Assembly: GCA_964343605.1 (NCBI GenBank)
Contig: CAYFKJ010000005.1
Coordinates: forward strand, 1-64,000
Source of the DNA: CAYFKJ01 sp964343605
GTDB taxonomy: Bacteria > Pseudomonadota > Alphaproteobacteria > UBA2966
DNA length: 64,000 nt
Direction of reading: 5' to 3'
Below are positions 1 to 8,470 of this stretch, piece after piece. The position numbers and the translations under genes are program-made. The notes beneath the pieces are model-generated. The model saw only the letters and a list, made by a program, of their open reading frames with translations, was not told the origin of the DNA and searched no databases. The stretch's first letter is position 1; each line of letters begins with the position of its first letter.

Positions 1-765
1 CAGGATGGCGCCCGACGAGCCGACCAGCGCACCGGTGACGATCAGGGCCGAGTTCTGCAGGGTGAAGCCGATACCGGCGGCGGCCCAGCCGGAATAGGAG
101 TTCAGCATCGAGACCACGACGGGCATGTCCGCACCGCCGATGGGAATGATGATCAGCACGCCGATGATCAGGCAGAGCGCCGTAACAATCCAGAAGACGT
201 CATGCGAGCCGGTCTGCGCGAAGTAGCCGATCAGCACGACAATGGCGATGCCCATGACCAGGTTCAGCAGATGCTGGCCGGGGAAGACCACCGGGTTGCC
301 CGAAACCAGGCCTTGCAGCTTGGTGAAGGCGACGACGGAGCCGGTGAATGTGATGGCGCCGATGGCCACGCCCAGCGCCATTTCGATCTTGGAGGCCAGA
401 AAGATGTTGCCTGCCGCGTCCGCGATGCCGAAGGCTTCGGGATTGTTCAGCGCCGCGCCCGCCACCAGCACGGCGGCGAGACCGACCAGGCTGTGGAAAA
501 AGGCGACCAGTTGCGGCATGGCCGTCATTTGGATCTTGAGCGCGACGACCGTGCCGATGCCGCCGCCGATGACCAGGGCGCCGAGGATCCAAACGTAGGA
601 TGTGACCTCGGGGCTGAGGATGGTGGTGATGACGGCGATGGCCATGCCGGTCATGCCGTAGAGATTGCCCTTGCGAGAGCTTTCCGGCGACGACAGGCCC
701 CGGAGAGCCAGGATGAACAGCACCGAAGCGATGAGGTAGGCGATAGCGGTGAAATTAGCCGACAT
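1..765 (-). CDS. pntB: NAD(P) transhydrogenase subunit beta (3' part missing)
   Basis: This is the N-terminal 255 residues of the membrane beta subunit of the proton-translocating NAD(P)+ transhydrogenase, which makes NADPH from NADH using the proton gradient. It starts MSANFTAIAYLIAS at 765 and runs off the left edge, so the NADP(H)-binding domain III is outside the window (family length is about 460 residues). The visible part is a series of hydrophobic helices. It lies 8 bases downstream of the second alpha subunit gene in the same operon. Identification rests on sequence character plus operon context. Confidence 0.95.
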   Translation of the reverse strand, partial: MSANFTAIAYLIASVLFILALRGLSSPESSRKGNLYGMTGMAIAVITTILSPEVTSYVWILGALVIGGGIGTVVALKIQMTAMPQLVAFFHSLVGLAAVLVAGAALNNPEAFGIADAAGNIFLASKIEMALGVAIGAITFTGSVVAFTKLQGLVSGNPVVFPGQHLLNLVMGIAIVVLIGYFAQTGSHDVFWIVTALCLIIGVLIIIPIGGADMPVVVSMLNSYSGWAAAGIGFTLQNSALIVTGALVGSSGAIL

Positions 766-773
766 GATACGTC

Positions 774-1061
774 CTACTTCTTCTTAAACATTCCCAGCAT
801 GCGCTGGGTAACCGTAAACCCGCCGAAGATGTTGATGGCGGCGAGCGTCATGGCGATAAATCCGAGGATCTTCGCGATGGTGACTTCCTCCGGCCCGACC
901 GCCAGCAAGGCGCCGACGATGATGACGCTCGAAATGGCGTTGGTCACCGACATCAGCGGCGTGTGCAGGGCCGGGGTCACGCTCCAGACGACGTAGTAGC
1001 CGACGAAAATCGCGAGCACGAAGATGGAAAATTGAAAGACGAAAGGATCAACCGTTTCCAT
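774..1061 (-). CDS. pntAB: NAD(P) transhydrogenase subunit alpha part 2 (membrane)
   Basis: This 95-residue protein supplies the short membrane part of the alpha subunit, which forms part of the proton channel together with PntB. It has about three hydrophobic helices and an Asn- and Gly-containing segment (AAINIFGGFTVTQRML) typical of this subunit. In enterobacteria this stretch is fused to the NAD-binding domain. Here it is a separate gene, as in Rhodospirillum-type three-subunit enzymes. It lies 3 bases after pntAA and 8 bases before pntB, so the three are one operon. Confidence 0.95.
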   Translation of the reverse strand: METVDPFVFQFSIFVLAIFVGYYVVWSVTPALHTPLMSVTNAISSVIIVGALLAVGPEEVTIAKILGFIAMTLAAINIFGGFTVTQRMLGMFKKK

Positions 1062-1064
1062 GGC

Positions 1065-2204
1065 CTAATTGCTCCCTTCCTTGAGCAGCGGGTGAACGAT
1101 CTCGCCGTCGCGGGTCAAGGCCACGCCCTGGATGATCTCGTCTTCCCAATCGATGTTGAGCTCGCCGCTCTCGGAGTCGATCAGCGGCGTAATGAAATTC
1201 AATAGGTTCTTGGCATAAAGTGCGGAGGCGTCTTCGGCCACCCGGCTCGGTACGTTGTAGTGTCCGATAATCTTCACGCTGTCGACGTCGACGATCTTGC
1301 CGGCCTCGCTCAGCGTGCAATTGCCGCCCGATTCGACGGCGAGATCGACAATGACCGAACCCGGCTTCATGGATTTCACCATGTCGTCGTCGATCAGGGT
1401 CGGCGCCGGCCGGCCGGGGATCAGGGCCGTGCAGATGACGATGTCCTGCTTCTTGAGGTGTTCGCGCACCAGTTCGGCCTGGCGGCGCTGGTAATCCTCG
1501 GACATTTCCTTGGCGTAGCCGCCGGCGGTCTCGGCGTCCTCGGTTTCCTCCGATTCGACCATCACGAAGCTGGCGCCCAGGCTTTCGACCTGTTCCTTGG
1601 CGACCGGGCGGACGTCGGTGGCGGAGACGATGGCGCCCAGGCGCCGCGCGGTGGCGATGGCCTGCAGACCGGCGACGCCGGCGCCCAGCACGAAGGTCCG
1701 GGCGGGGGCGACGGTGCCGGCCGCCGTCATCATCATCGGCATGACCCGGCCGTAGACCTCGTTGGCGTCGAGAACCGCCTTGTAGCCCGCCAGGTTCGAC
1801 TGCGACGACAGCACGTCCATGCTCTGCGCCCGGGTGATGCGCGGCATCAGCTCCATGGCGCAGGCCATGACCTTGCGGCCGTTCAGCGCCTCGACGATAT
1901 CGCGGTTTTGGGTCGGCGCCAGGGTGGAGACCAGCATGGCCCCCTCCTTGATCAAGCCGACTTCATCGGGGGTCGGCGCCTGAACCTTGAAGACGACGTC
2001 GGCGTCGCCGAGGGCGGAGGCGGCATCCGCCGCGATGGCGGCGCCGACCTCCTCGTAGGCTCCGTCGGCAATCGAGGATCCTTCTCCGGCGCCGCTTTGC
2101 ACGGTTACCGTGGCGCCGAGGCTCACGAGTTTCTTGACGGTGTCGGGAGTGGCTGCCACGCGCTTTTCATGCTCGCGGCTCTCCCGGGGGATAGCGATTT
2201 TCAT
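1065..2204 (-). CDS. pntAA: NAD(P) transhydrogenase subunit alpha part 1 (NAD-binding)
   Basis: This is a 379-residue soluble NAD(H)-binding subunit (domain I) of transhydrogenase, homologous to alanine dehydrogenase. It starts MKIAIPRESREHEKRVAATP, which is the family N-terminus. It carries the conserved RAQSMDVLSSQSNLAGYKAV block and a Rossmann fold around VLGAGVAGLQAIATARRLGA (roughly residues 170-190). It hands hydride to the NADP-binding domain of PntB. It is the first pnt gene of the operon. A small oxidase-subunit-like gene lies 117 bases upstream on the same strand. Confidence 0.96.
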   Translation of the reverse strand: MKIAIPRESREHEKRVAATPDTVKKLVSLGATVTVQSGAGEGSSIADGAYEEVGAAIAADAASALGDADVVFKVQAPTPDEVGLIKEGAMLVSTLAPTQNRDIVEALNGRKVMACAMELMPRITRAQSMDVLSSQSNLAGYKAVLDANEVYGRVMPMMMTAAGTVAPARTFVLGAGVAGLQAIATARRLGAIVSATDVRPVAKEQVESLGASFVMVESEETEDAETAGGYAKEMSEDYQRRQAELVREHLKKQDIVICTALIPGRPAPTLIDDDMVKSMKPGSVIVDLAVESGGNCTLSEAGKIVDVDSVKIIGHYNVPSRVAEDASALYAKNLLNFITPLIDSESGELNIDWEDEIIQGVALTRDGEIVHPLLKEGSN

Positions 2205-2321
2205 TTAATCACCTGCTGAATACCGAATTGCCGGGTGGAGCCGCAAAAGCGACTTCGGCAACAAAGACGTCTCCGCAACTGTTCGACGCGGGGACGGGAT
2301 GAATAACGGGTGGTGGACCGG

Positions 2322-2447
2322 TTAGGTCAGGAACGCGGCCATCAACGCCAGCACGACGGCGCTGGCAATGCAGCTCCAGGTGACGATGCGCGTGAAGTCA
2401 TGCCACGTCTGTTGCTGTTGGCTGATGTCCGTTTCGGTTTCGCTCAT
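2322..2447 (-). CDS. aa3-type cytochrome c oxidase subunit IV-like small membrane protein
   Basis: This is a 41-residue ORF beginning MSETETDISQQQQTWHDFTR and ending in one hydrophobic helix (about residues 21-40). The Gln-rich start, the TWHDFTR.VTW pattern and the single C-terminal helix match the small bacterial aa3-type cytochrome c oxidase subunit IV family. That subunit packs beside the oxidase core and has no catalytic residues. No other oxidase gene is present in the window. It lies just upstream of pntAA on the same strand, a neighbourhood that I recall from other Rhodospirillales. The family call is from memory of the pattern. Confidence 0.72.
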   Translation of the reverse strand: MSETETDISQQQQTWHDFTRIVTWSCIASAVVLALMAAFLT

Positions 2448-2553
2448 GGGACTGCGGGCTCCCTCTTTGGTCCGTTTGAATTCGGGCGCCACTATACTGA
2501 AAATGCCTTTTCAATCAATCCCGCGTGTCCGAAAGCCGCAGTCTGGAGCCATT

Positions 2554-3924
2554 CTAATCGAAGGCCAGCAGGGGCAATCCGACGGCCAGCGCAGGCAGGG
2601 CGGCGACCAGGGCAACGCCGAAAATCTGGATGGCGACCAGCGGTACAGCACCCCGATAGACCTCCGCCAGCCGGATCTGTGGCGGTGACGCGCCCTTGAC
2701 GAAGAAGAGCGCAAAGCCGAACGGGGGCGTCAGGAACGACGTTTGCAGCACCAGTCCGATCAGCACGGCGATCCAGACCTTGGCCATTTCGGGCGAGCCC
2801 ACGTAAGCCGAAAAATCCAGTGCATCGATGACGGGATAGAAGATCGGCAGGGTGATCACGACGATTTCAATCCAGTCGATGAAGAAACCCAGGATGAAGA
2901 TCGTCAGCAGAATGATGGCGAGCAACCCCCAATCGGCGAAGCCGGTGGCCTCCAGGAGGTCGTGAATGAGGCTGTCGCCGCCAAGATAGCGGAAGGGATA
3001 GGAAAAGATCGTCGCGGCGATGACGATGAAAAAGACCATGGCCGTCGTCCGCACGGTCGCCTTGACGACTTCGTTGACCCGCCGGGGCGTCAGGGTGCGG
3101 GTGACCGCCATCAGAACAACGCCGCCGGCCGCACCAACCGCGCCCGCCTCCGTCGGGGTGGCCCAGCCGGCGATGATCGAACCCAAAACCAGGACGATCA
3201 GGGCCACCGGCAGAGCGAGTGAGCGGAAGACGTAGAACGCCAGCGCGATAGGCCGTCCCTCGAATTCATGGACCATGGGCGCGGCGCCGGTGCCCTCCAT
3301 CTTGCCGCGGACTGCGAAGTACACCATGAACATCAGAGCCAGCCCGAGGCCGGGTACGATGGTGCCGAGGAAGATCGAGCCCATGGAGACGCTGAGGTGC
3401 TGAGCCAGGAAGAACAGCATGATGCCCGGCGGCAGGATGATGCCGAGCGTGCCCGAGGCCGCCACCGCGCCTGTGGCGATCTCGTGTTTGTAACCTTGCT
3501 CCAGCATGGTCGGCAGCGCAACCAGGGCCAGCGTCGCCACCGAAGCGCCGATCAGCCCGGCGGCGGGGGCCAGCAGGATACCCAGCACAATGACGCCGAC
3601 CGAGAGGCTGGAGGGGACGCGCCTCAGCAGCACCCGCATGCACAGCAGCATCTCCCGCGCGACGCCGGATTTTTCGATGGCCAGCCCCATGAACAGCAGC
3701 ATGGGCACGGCCGGATAGATCAGCGAATTGCCGTAAAGCGCACCGCTTAAGCGGAGCGGGATGTTGAGGAAGGCGACACCGGGAAACTCGCCGGCCAGCC
3801 AGCCGAGGCCGGCGAACAGCAAGCCCGTTCCGGCCAGCAGCAGCGCCACGGGGAAGCCCGTGAACAGGAACACCGCCAGCGTCGGCAGCATCACCATGGG
3901 CAGGATTTCGGCGAAGCTAGCCAT
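2554..3924 (-). CDS. dctM: TRAP transporter large permease (DctM family)
   Basis: This 456-residue membrane protein is the large permease of a tripartite ATP-independent periplasmic transporter, which imports organic acids using an ion gradient. It is almost entirely hydrophobic helices, starts ASFAEILPMVMLPTLAVFLF after the Met, and holds typical DctM segments such as PAVPMLLFMGLAIEKSG and GTLGIILPPGIMLFFLA. I chose the ATG at 3924, which overlaps the dctQ stop by 8 bases, over an in-frame start 72 bases upstream that would add a basic non-membrane tail. No periplasmic binding protein gene (DctP) is adjacent, so the substrate cannot be inferred. Confidence 0.9.
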   Translation of the reverse strand: MASFAEILPMVMLPTLAVFLFTGFPVALLLAGTGLLFAGLGWLAGEFPGVAFLNIPLRLSGALYGNSLIYPAVPMLLFMGLAIEKSGVAREMLLCMRVLLRRVPSSLSVGVIVLGILLAPAAGLIGASVATLALVALPTMLEQGYKHEIATGAVAASGTLGIILPPGIMLFFLAQHLSVSMGSIFLGTIVPGLGLALMFMVYFAVRGKMEGTGAAPMVHEFEGRPIALAFYVFRSLALPVALIVLVLGSIIAGWATPTEAGAVGAAGGVVLMAVTRTLTPRRVNEVVKATVRTTAMVFFIVIAATIFSYPFRYLGGDSLIHDLLEATGFADWGLLAIILLTIFILGFFIDWIEIVVITLPIFYPVIDALDFSAYVGSPEMAKVWIAVLIGLVLQTSFLTPPFGFALFFVKGASPPQIRLAEVYRGAVPLVAIQIFGVALVAALPALAVGLPLLAFD

Positions 3925-4435
3925 CGGGCGCGGCCTCCGGTTCTCTCGGCGCGGTGTCGTCGGCGCGCCCCGTGAGGAAGAGGATATTGCGGGCAATGAC
4001 GGTCAGGCCCGACAGCGCCAGCAGGCCGAACCCGACGGGCACGATCAGCCCCCACACCCAGCGGCCGCCTTCGATGTAGGCGGTGTGGATGAAGTGGCCG
4101 TAAAGGCCGATGACCGTGAGCGCAAGGGGCAGGATGACGACAACGCCGCCGACGATCTCGATCCAGGCCTGGGCGCGCGGGCTCAGGCGCGCCCGCAGGA
4201 TGTCGACCCGGACGTGGCCGTTGCGGGCATAGGCGTATCCCAGCGCCAGCACCACCAGCAGCGCAAAAGCCAGGGCTTCGTAGCGTCTCAGCATGCCTGA
4301 CGGCACGTTGGTGTACTGCCGCCCGATAACCTCGTAGACGCGCAAGCCCATCAGGACGATCAGCGACAGCCAGCCGACGCTGACCGAGATGACCGCAATG
4401 GACCTGTCGATGGCGTTGAGCACCCTCGTGAACAT
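3917..4435 (-). CDS. dctQ: TRAP transporter small permease (DctQ family)
   Basis: This 172-residue protein has four predicted membrane helices and the DctQ pattern around residues 60-80 (YAYARNGHVRVDIL), which is the family signature. It pairs with the large permease, whose start codon overlaps its stop. The C-terminus is a short acidic tail rich in Pro and Glu. The 127-base gap upstream, towards the divergent VOC gene, should hold the operon promoter. The substrate is unknown because the binding protein is missing from the neighbourhood. Confidence 0.88.
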   Translation of the reverse strand: MFTRVLNAIDRSIAVISVSVGWLSLIVLMGLRVYEVIGRQYTNVPSGMLRRYEALAFALLVVLALGYAYARNGHVRVDILRARLSPRAQAWIEIVGGVVVILPLALTVIGLYGHFIHTAYIEGGRWVWGLIVPVGFGLLALSGLTVIARNILFLTGRADDTAPREPEAAPDG

Positions 4436-4562
4436 GTCGCTCCGGAACTCCCCCTTTTGGCGGAAAAGACTCTCACGGCCTCGTCATTTTGGCAATCCGT
4501 GCCAATTGTCATAGAATTGTTCTAAGCTGCACGGCTGTGCTGACGCTCCGGGAGGGAAACTC

Positions 4563-5231
4563 ATGACCGAATTGACCGATAAGATAACCGGCATCGATCA
4601 TCTCGCGTTCATCACCGATGACATGGAACAGACGGTTCGGTTCTACCGCGACCTGCTGGGCATGGAACTCAACGCCGGCATCGGCCACGGCGGATATCGC
4701 CACTACTTCTTCCGCGCGGGCAACACGCTGATCGCCTTCTTCGAGTACGAGGGTGCTTCGAAGATGGAAAAGAAGTTTCACGGCAGCAAAAGCACCCTGC
4801 CGCTGGGTTTCGACCATCTTTCGGTGCACGTGGCGACGCGCGAGGACCTGTTCGCCGTCAAGGACAAGCTGGAGGCGGCGGGCATCGAGGTCACGGGCGC
4901 GGTGGACCACGGTACCATCTGGTCGATCTATTTCTTCGACAACAACAACATCCCGCTGGAGATCAGCTGGGCCTGCGTCGAAGTGATCAATCCGCCCGCC
5001 ATCCACGACGACGACCCCATGGACATCGCGGCCGAAGGCGCCGCGCCGCAGCCCGGCCACTGGCCCGAAGTCACCGACCCGACCCCGCCCGAGGACATGG
5101 TCGCCTACCCCGGCAACGGCTACGACATGCGCGACACGGGTCTGGCGGAAGGCCGCCTCAAACTCGTGCCCGAGTACGAAGCCATCCCCGAAGACAAGCG
5201 CCAACGCGAAAGGCCGGACGCGGCTGAGTAG
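4563..5231 (+). CDS. VOC (glyoxalase/dioxygenase superfamily) protein
   Basis: This 222-residue protein has a vicinal-oxygen-chelate fold in residues 8-138: paired beta-alpha-beta modules starting ITGIDHLAFITDDMEQTVRF and GFDHLSVHVATREDLFAV. His13, His85 and Glu133 are placed as in metal-binding VOC enzymes, so it is probably a metal-dependent lyase, isomerase or dioxygenase. The remaining 80 residues are a Pro/Asp-rich tail without a recognisable domain. The gene stands alone, divergent from dctQM and convergent with an acyl-CoA synthetase gene. The exact reaction cannot be told from sequence. Confidence 0.75.
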   Translation: MTELTDKITGIDHLAFITDDMEQTVRFYRDLLGMELNAGIGHGGYRHYFFRAGNTLIAFFEYEGASKMEKKFHGSKSTLPLGFDHLSVHVATREDLFAVKDKLEAAGIEVTGAVDHGTIWSIYFFDNNNIPLEISWACVEVINPPAIHDDDPMDIAAEGAAPQPGHWPEVTDPTPPEDMVAYPGNGYDMRDTGLAEGRLKLVPEYEAIPEDKRQRERPDAAE

Positions 5232-5243
5232 GGATTACGCCCC

Positions 5244-5333
5244 CGTCATTCCCGCGAAAGCGGGAATCCAATTTTCTTGTTTTTCGTGAAAAGGATATAG
5301 CAACCTGGACTCCCGCTTTCGCGGGAGTGACGG
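5244..5333. repeat. Double-hairpin inverted repeat, copy 1
   Basis: The left arm is the hairpin ATTCCCGCGAAAGCGGGAAT followed by TCCA. The right arm begins TGGA and is a second GC-rich hairpin (CTCCCGCTTTCGCGGGAG) ending TGACGG. The outer ends CCGTCA and TGACGG are complementary, so each arm folds alone and the whole element can fold end to end. It fills the gap between two convergent genes and could end transcription from both sides. Confidence 0.85.
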
Positions 5334-5345
5334 TAGAGAGATACG

Positions 5346-6983
5346 CTACCCCTCCCGCACCGAATCCCTCAGCTTGAACTTCTGGATCTTGCCGGTCGAG
5401 GTCTTGGGCAGTTCGCCAAAGACGATGTGGCGGGGGCATTTGTAGTGGGCGAGGTTGTCGCGGCAGAAGGCGATGATGTCGGCCTCGCTGGGCGCCTCGA
5501 CGCCTGACTTGAGTTCGATGAAGGCGCAGGGCGTCTCGCCCCATTTCTCGTCCGGCTTGGCGACCACGGCGACGGCGTCGACGGCGGGGTGGCCGTAGAG
5601 CGTGTCCTCGACCTCGATGGAGGAGATGTTCTCGCCGCCCGAGATGATGATGTCCTTGGAGCGGTCGCGGAGCTGCAGGTAGCCGTCGGGTTGGATGACA
5701 CCCAAGTCGCCCGAGTGAAACCAACCGCCGCCCAATTCCTGTTCGGTGGCCTGCGGGTTCTTGAGGTACCCCTTCATGACGATGTTTCCCTGAAACATCA
5801 CCTCGCCCATGGTCTCGCCGTCGTGGGGCACGGGCTCCATGGTTTCGGGGTCCATCACCGTCAGGCCTTGGAGGACGTGATAGCGCACGCCCTGGCGAGA
5901 TTTGAGCTGGGCCTGTTCGTCGTCCGAGCGTTCGTTCCATTCGTCGTGCCAGGCGCAGACCACGGCGGGGCCGTAGGTCTCCGTCAGGCCGTAGACGTGG
6001 GTGACGTCGAATCCCTCGCGCTTCATGCCGGCAAGCACGGCGGCCGGCGGCGGGGCGGCGGCGGTCATGACGTGGACGTCGTGATCGAAGGGGCGCTTTT
6101 CCTCCTCGGTGGCGTTGACCACGAACGACAGCACGATGGGCGCGCCGCAGAAGTGCGTCACCTTGTGCTCGGCGATGGCGGCGTAGATGTTGGCGGCGTT
6201 GACCTTGCGACAGCAGACGCTGACGCCGGCCAGGGCCGCCAGCGTCCAGGAAAAGCACCAGCCGTTGCAATGAAACATCGGCAGCGTCCAAAGATAGACG
6301 GGATGGTGCGGCATGCTCCACGACACCACGTTGCCCATGGCGTTGAGATAGGCGCCGCGGTGGTGGTAGACGACGCCCTTGGGGTTGCCGGTGGTGCCGG
6401 ATGTGTAATTCAGGCTGATGGCCTGCCACTCGTCGTCCGGCAGGGTCCAGGGATAATCCTCGTCGCCGTCGGCGAGGAATGCTTCGTAATCCATTTCGCC
6501 CAAGCGTTTGCCGCTGTCGGCTGTGTGTTCCGCCTGGGGGTCGTCGATATCGATGACGACGGGTTCGACTGCGCACAATTCCAGCGCCTTTTCCACGGTC
6601 GGCGAAAACTCCGTGTCGGTGATCAGCACCTTGGCCTCGCCGTGATCAAGGATGAAGGCGATGTTCTCGGCATCAAGCCGCACGTTGAGGGTGTTGAGTA
6701 CGGCCCCCGTCACCGGTACGCCGAAATGGCACTCGAAGGTTTCCGGCGTGTTGGCACCCATTACCGCAACCGTATCGCCGAGGCCGATGCCGCGCTTCGT
6801 CAAGGCGGAGGCCAGCCGGCGCGTCCGGGCATAGCTTTCCGACCAGGTCCGGCGCAAATCGCCGTGAATGATCGACGGCGCGTCGGGATAAACGGCGGCG
6901 GCGCGTTCGATGAAGGTCAGGGGGGAAAGCTGCTGATAGTTGGCCGCGGACTGGTCCAGTCCGGTGTCATAGATAGACGGCAT
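5346..6983 (-). CDS. AMP-binding acyl-CoA synthetase (fatty-acid or methylmercaptopropionate type)
   Basis: This 545-residue enzyme activates a carboxylic acid with ATP and CoA. The ATP-binding loop YTSGTTGNPKG is at residues 193-203, the hinge region reads SGDLGVIQPDGYLQLRDRSK, and the C-terminal catalytic lysine motif is PKTSTGKIQK. It belongs to the group of medium- or long-chain acyl-CoA synthetases that includes DmdB-like proteins. The acyl substrate cannot be fixed from sequence. I chose the ATG at 6983 because AGGAG lies six bases upstream. A longer in-frame start 87 bases earlier has no support. Confidence 0.88.
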   Translation of the reverse strand: MPSIYDTGLDQSAANYQQLSPLTFIERAAAVYPDAPSIIHGDLRRTWSESYARTRRLASALTKRGIGLGDTVAVMGANTPETFECHFGVPVTGAVLNTLNVRLDAENIAFILDHGEAKVLITDTEFSPTVEKALELCAVEPVVIDIDDPQAEHTADSGKRLGEMDYEAFLADGDEDYPWTLPDDEWQAISLNYTSGTTGNPKGVVYHHRGAYLNAMGNVVSWSMPHHPVYLWTLPMFHCNGWCFSWTLAALAGVSVCCRKVNAANIYAAIAEHKVTHFCGAPIVLSFVVNATEEEKRPFDHDVHVMTAAAPPPAAVLAGMKREGFDVTHVYGLTETYGPAVVCAWHDEWNERSDDEQAQLKSRQGVRYHVLQGLTVMDPETMEPVPHDGETMGEVMFQGNIVMKGYLKNPQATEQELGGGWFHSGDLGVIQPDGYLQLRDRSKDIIISGGENISSIEVEDTLYGHPAVDAVAVVAKPDEKWGETPCAFIELKSGVEAPSEADIIAFCRDNLAHYKCPRHIVFGELPKTSTGKIQKFKLRDSVREG

Positions 6984-7083
6984 TGCCTGCTCCTGCGCTT
7001 GGTCGGCGTTACTTCGCTCCTCCTCCCCCGAGGAAGTGGCGAAATTAATCGTCTCCGCCGCCCGGTTCAAGCGCCCATGTCGT

Positions 7084-7839
7084 TCAACCCATCAAGGCGC
7101 TGATGCCGTCCCAGGATAGTTTGAGACCGGCGATGCACAAGAGGCCATAGCAGGTCTCGTAAAACATTGTCGGCGAGATCTTGTCGCGCAGGCGGACACC
7201 CAGAATGACGCCGATGGGCGCCAGCGGCATCAGAACCAGCGAGGTTGCAAGATTGCCAGGCGCCAACTGCCCAAGCCACCAGTAGGGCAAGAGCTTGGCG
7301 TAGTTGACGGCGGTGAAGAAGATCACGGTGGTGCCCACGAACAACGCCCGATCGAGGCGTTGGGGAAGGAGGTAGACCGACAGCGGCGGGCCCCCCGCAT
7401 GGGCGACGAAGCTGGTAAATCCCGCGACGGCGGCCCAGAAACCGCCCTTGACCGCGCTTCGGCCTGCCGGTTCTTTCGAGCGCCGGCCGATCCAGTGGTC
7501 GGCGGCGAAGCTCAGTGCGATGCCGCCGATGATCAGGCGTATCGTGTTTTCGTCCATCACGTCAAAGGTGAGCATGCCAATGACGATGCCGACCACCGCA
7601 GCGGGCACGATGATCTTCATGTTGGCGGGGTCCCACTGGCGGCGGTAGGACCAGACGCCCACGAGATCCATCAGGCAAAGGATCGGCAGCATGATGCCGG
7701 CGGCCTGCACCGGCGAGACCACCAACGCCATGGAGGGCACGGCCAGGATGCCGAGGCCCGAGCCGAATCCGCCCTTGGAGATGCCGACGACCAGCACGGC
7801 GGGCACGGCAATCATGTAGAACAGGGGGATATCGATCAT
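7084..7839 (-). CDS. TSUP family (TauE/SafE) membrane permease
   Basis: This 251-residue protein has about eight hydrophobic segments and the paired glycine-rich motifs of the sulfite exporter TauE/SafE family (VVGISKGGFGSGLGILAVP near the N-terminus and FTSFVAHAGGPPLSVYLLP in the second half). Members move small anions such as sulfite, sulfoacetate or other organosulfur compounds across the inner membrane. I took the Met at 7839 because the upstream in-frame extension would overlap the divergent acetyltransferase start. The substrate is unknown. Confidence 0.85.
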   Translation of the reverse strand: MIDIPLFYMIAVPAVLVVGISKGGFGSGLGILAVPSMALVVSPVQAAGIMLPILCLMDLVGVWSYRRQWDPANMKIIVPAAVVGIVIGMLTFDVMDENTIRLIIGGIALSFAADHWIGRRSKEPAGRSAVKGGFWAAVAGFTSFVAHAGGPPLSVYLLPQRLDRALFVGTTVIFFTAVNYAKLLPYWWLGQLAPGNLATSLVLMPLAPIGVILGVRLRDKISPTMFYETCYGLLCIAGLKLSWDGISALMG

Positions 7840-7921
7840 GTGGTATGGGCGCTCGCGGCGGGATCGGCTAAAGTCCGGTGATTGAATACAGGTCCGCCAC
7901 CAAACACAAGCATCGCGCGCC

Positions 7922-8407
7922 ATGGCAGCAAACTCGGCCCGTCTGGAAATCCGTCCTGCCCGCCAGGAAGAGGCCGAGGTGATTACCGATCTCGTGATGC
8001 GTTCGAAGGCGCACTGGGGCTATGACGACGAATTCATGGAACTGGCGCGGCCTGAGCTGACGGTGACCCCGGAATGGCTGGCGTCCGTTCCCACTTGGGT
8101 GGCCGTCAGGGACGATCAACTGGTGGGCATGTTCGGTCTCGGTGTGGAAGCGGAAAAAGCCGACGTTGAACATTTCTTCGTGCTGCCCACCGCCATCGGT
8201 ACCGGCGTCGGGCGGCAACTGTGGGACCGTCTGGTGGCGGAGGCTGAAAGAACCACGGCCACCCACGTCATGATCGACGCCGACCCCAATGCCGAGGGCT
8301 TCTATCTGGCCATGGGGGCGCGGCGAATCGGCGCAGTTCCCTCCGCCACCATACCTGGGCGGTTGCTGCCGCTGCTGAGATATGATTTTGTCACCCCTCG
8401 GGCGTGA
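7922..8407 (+). CDS. GNAT family N-acetyltransferase
   Basis: This 161-residue protein has the GNAT fold: an N-terminal LEIRPARQEEAEVITDLV strand-helix, a central HFFVLPTAIGTGVGRQLWDRLV stretch that carries the acetyl-CoA-binding loop (G.G.G pattern, about residues 98-108), and the C-terminal AEGFYLAMGARRIG motif. It is divergent from the TSUP gene and 63 bases upstream of prpE. The acceptor substrate is unknown. Confidence 0.85.
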   Translation: MAANSARLEIRPARQEEAEVITDLVMRSKAHWGYDDEFMELARPELTVTPEWLASVPTWVAVRDDQLVGMFGLGVEAEKADVEHFFVLPTAIGTGVGRQLWDRLVAEAERTTATHVMIDADPNAEGFYLAMGARRIGAVPSATIPGRLLPLLRYDFVTPRA

Positions 8408-8470
8408 TATTTGTATTCAGCCGATTGATTAAACAATTTTCGCAACAGACGAAACGCAGGGAGACTAAAG

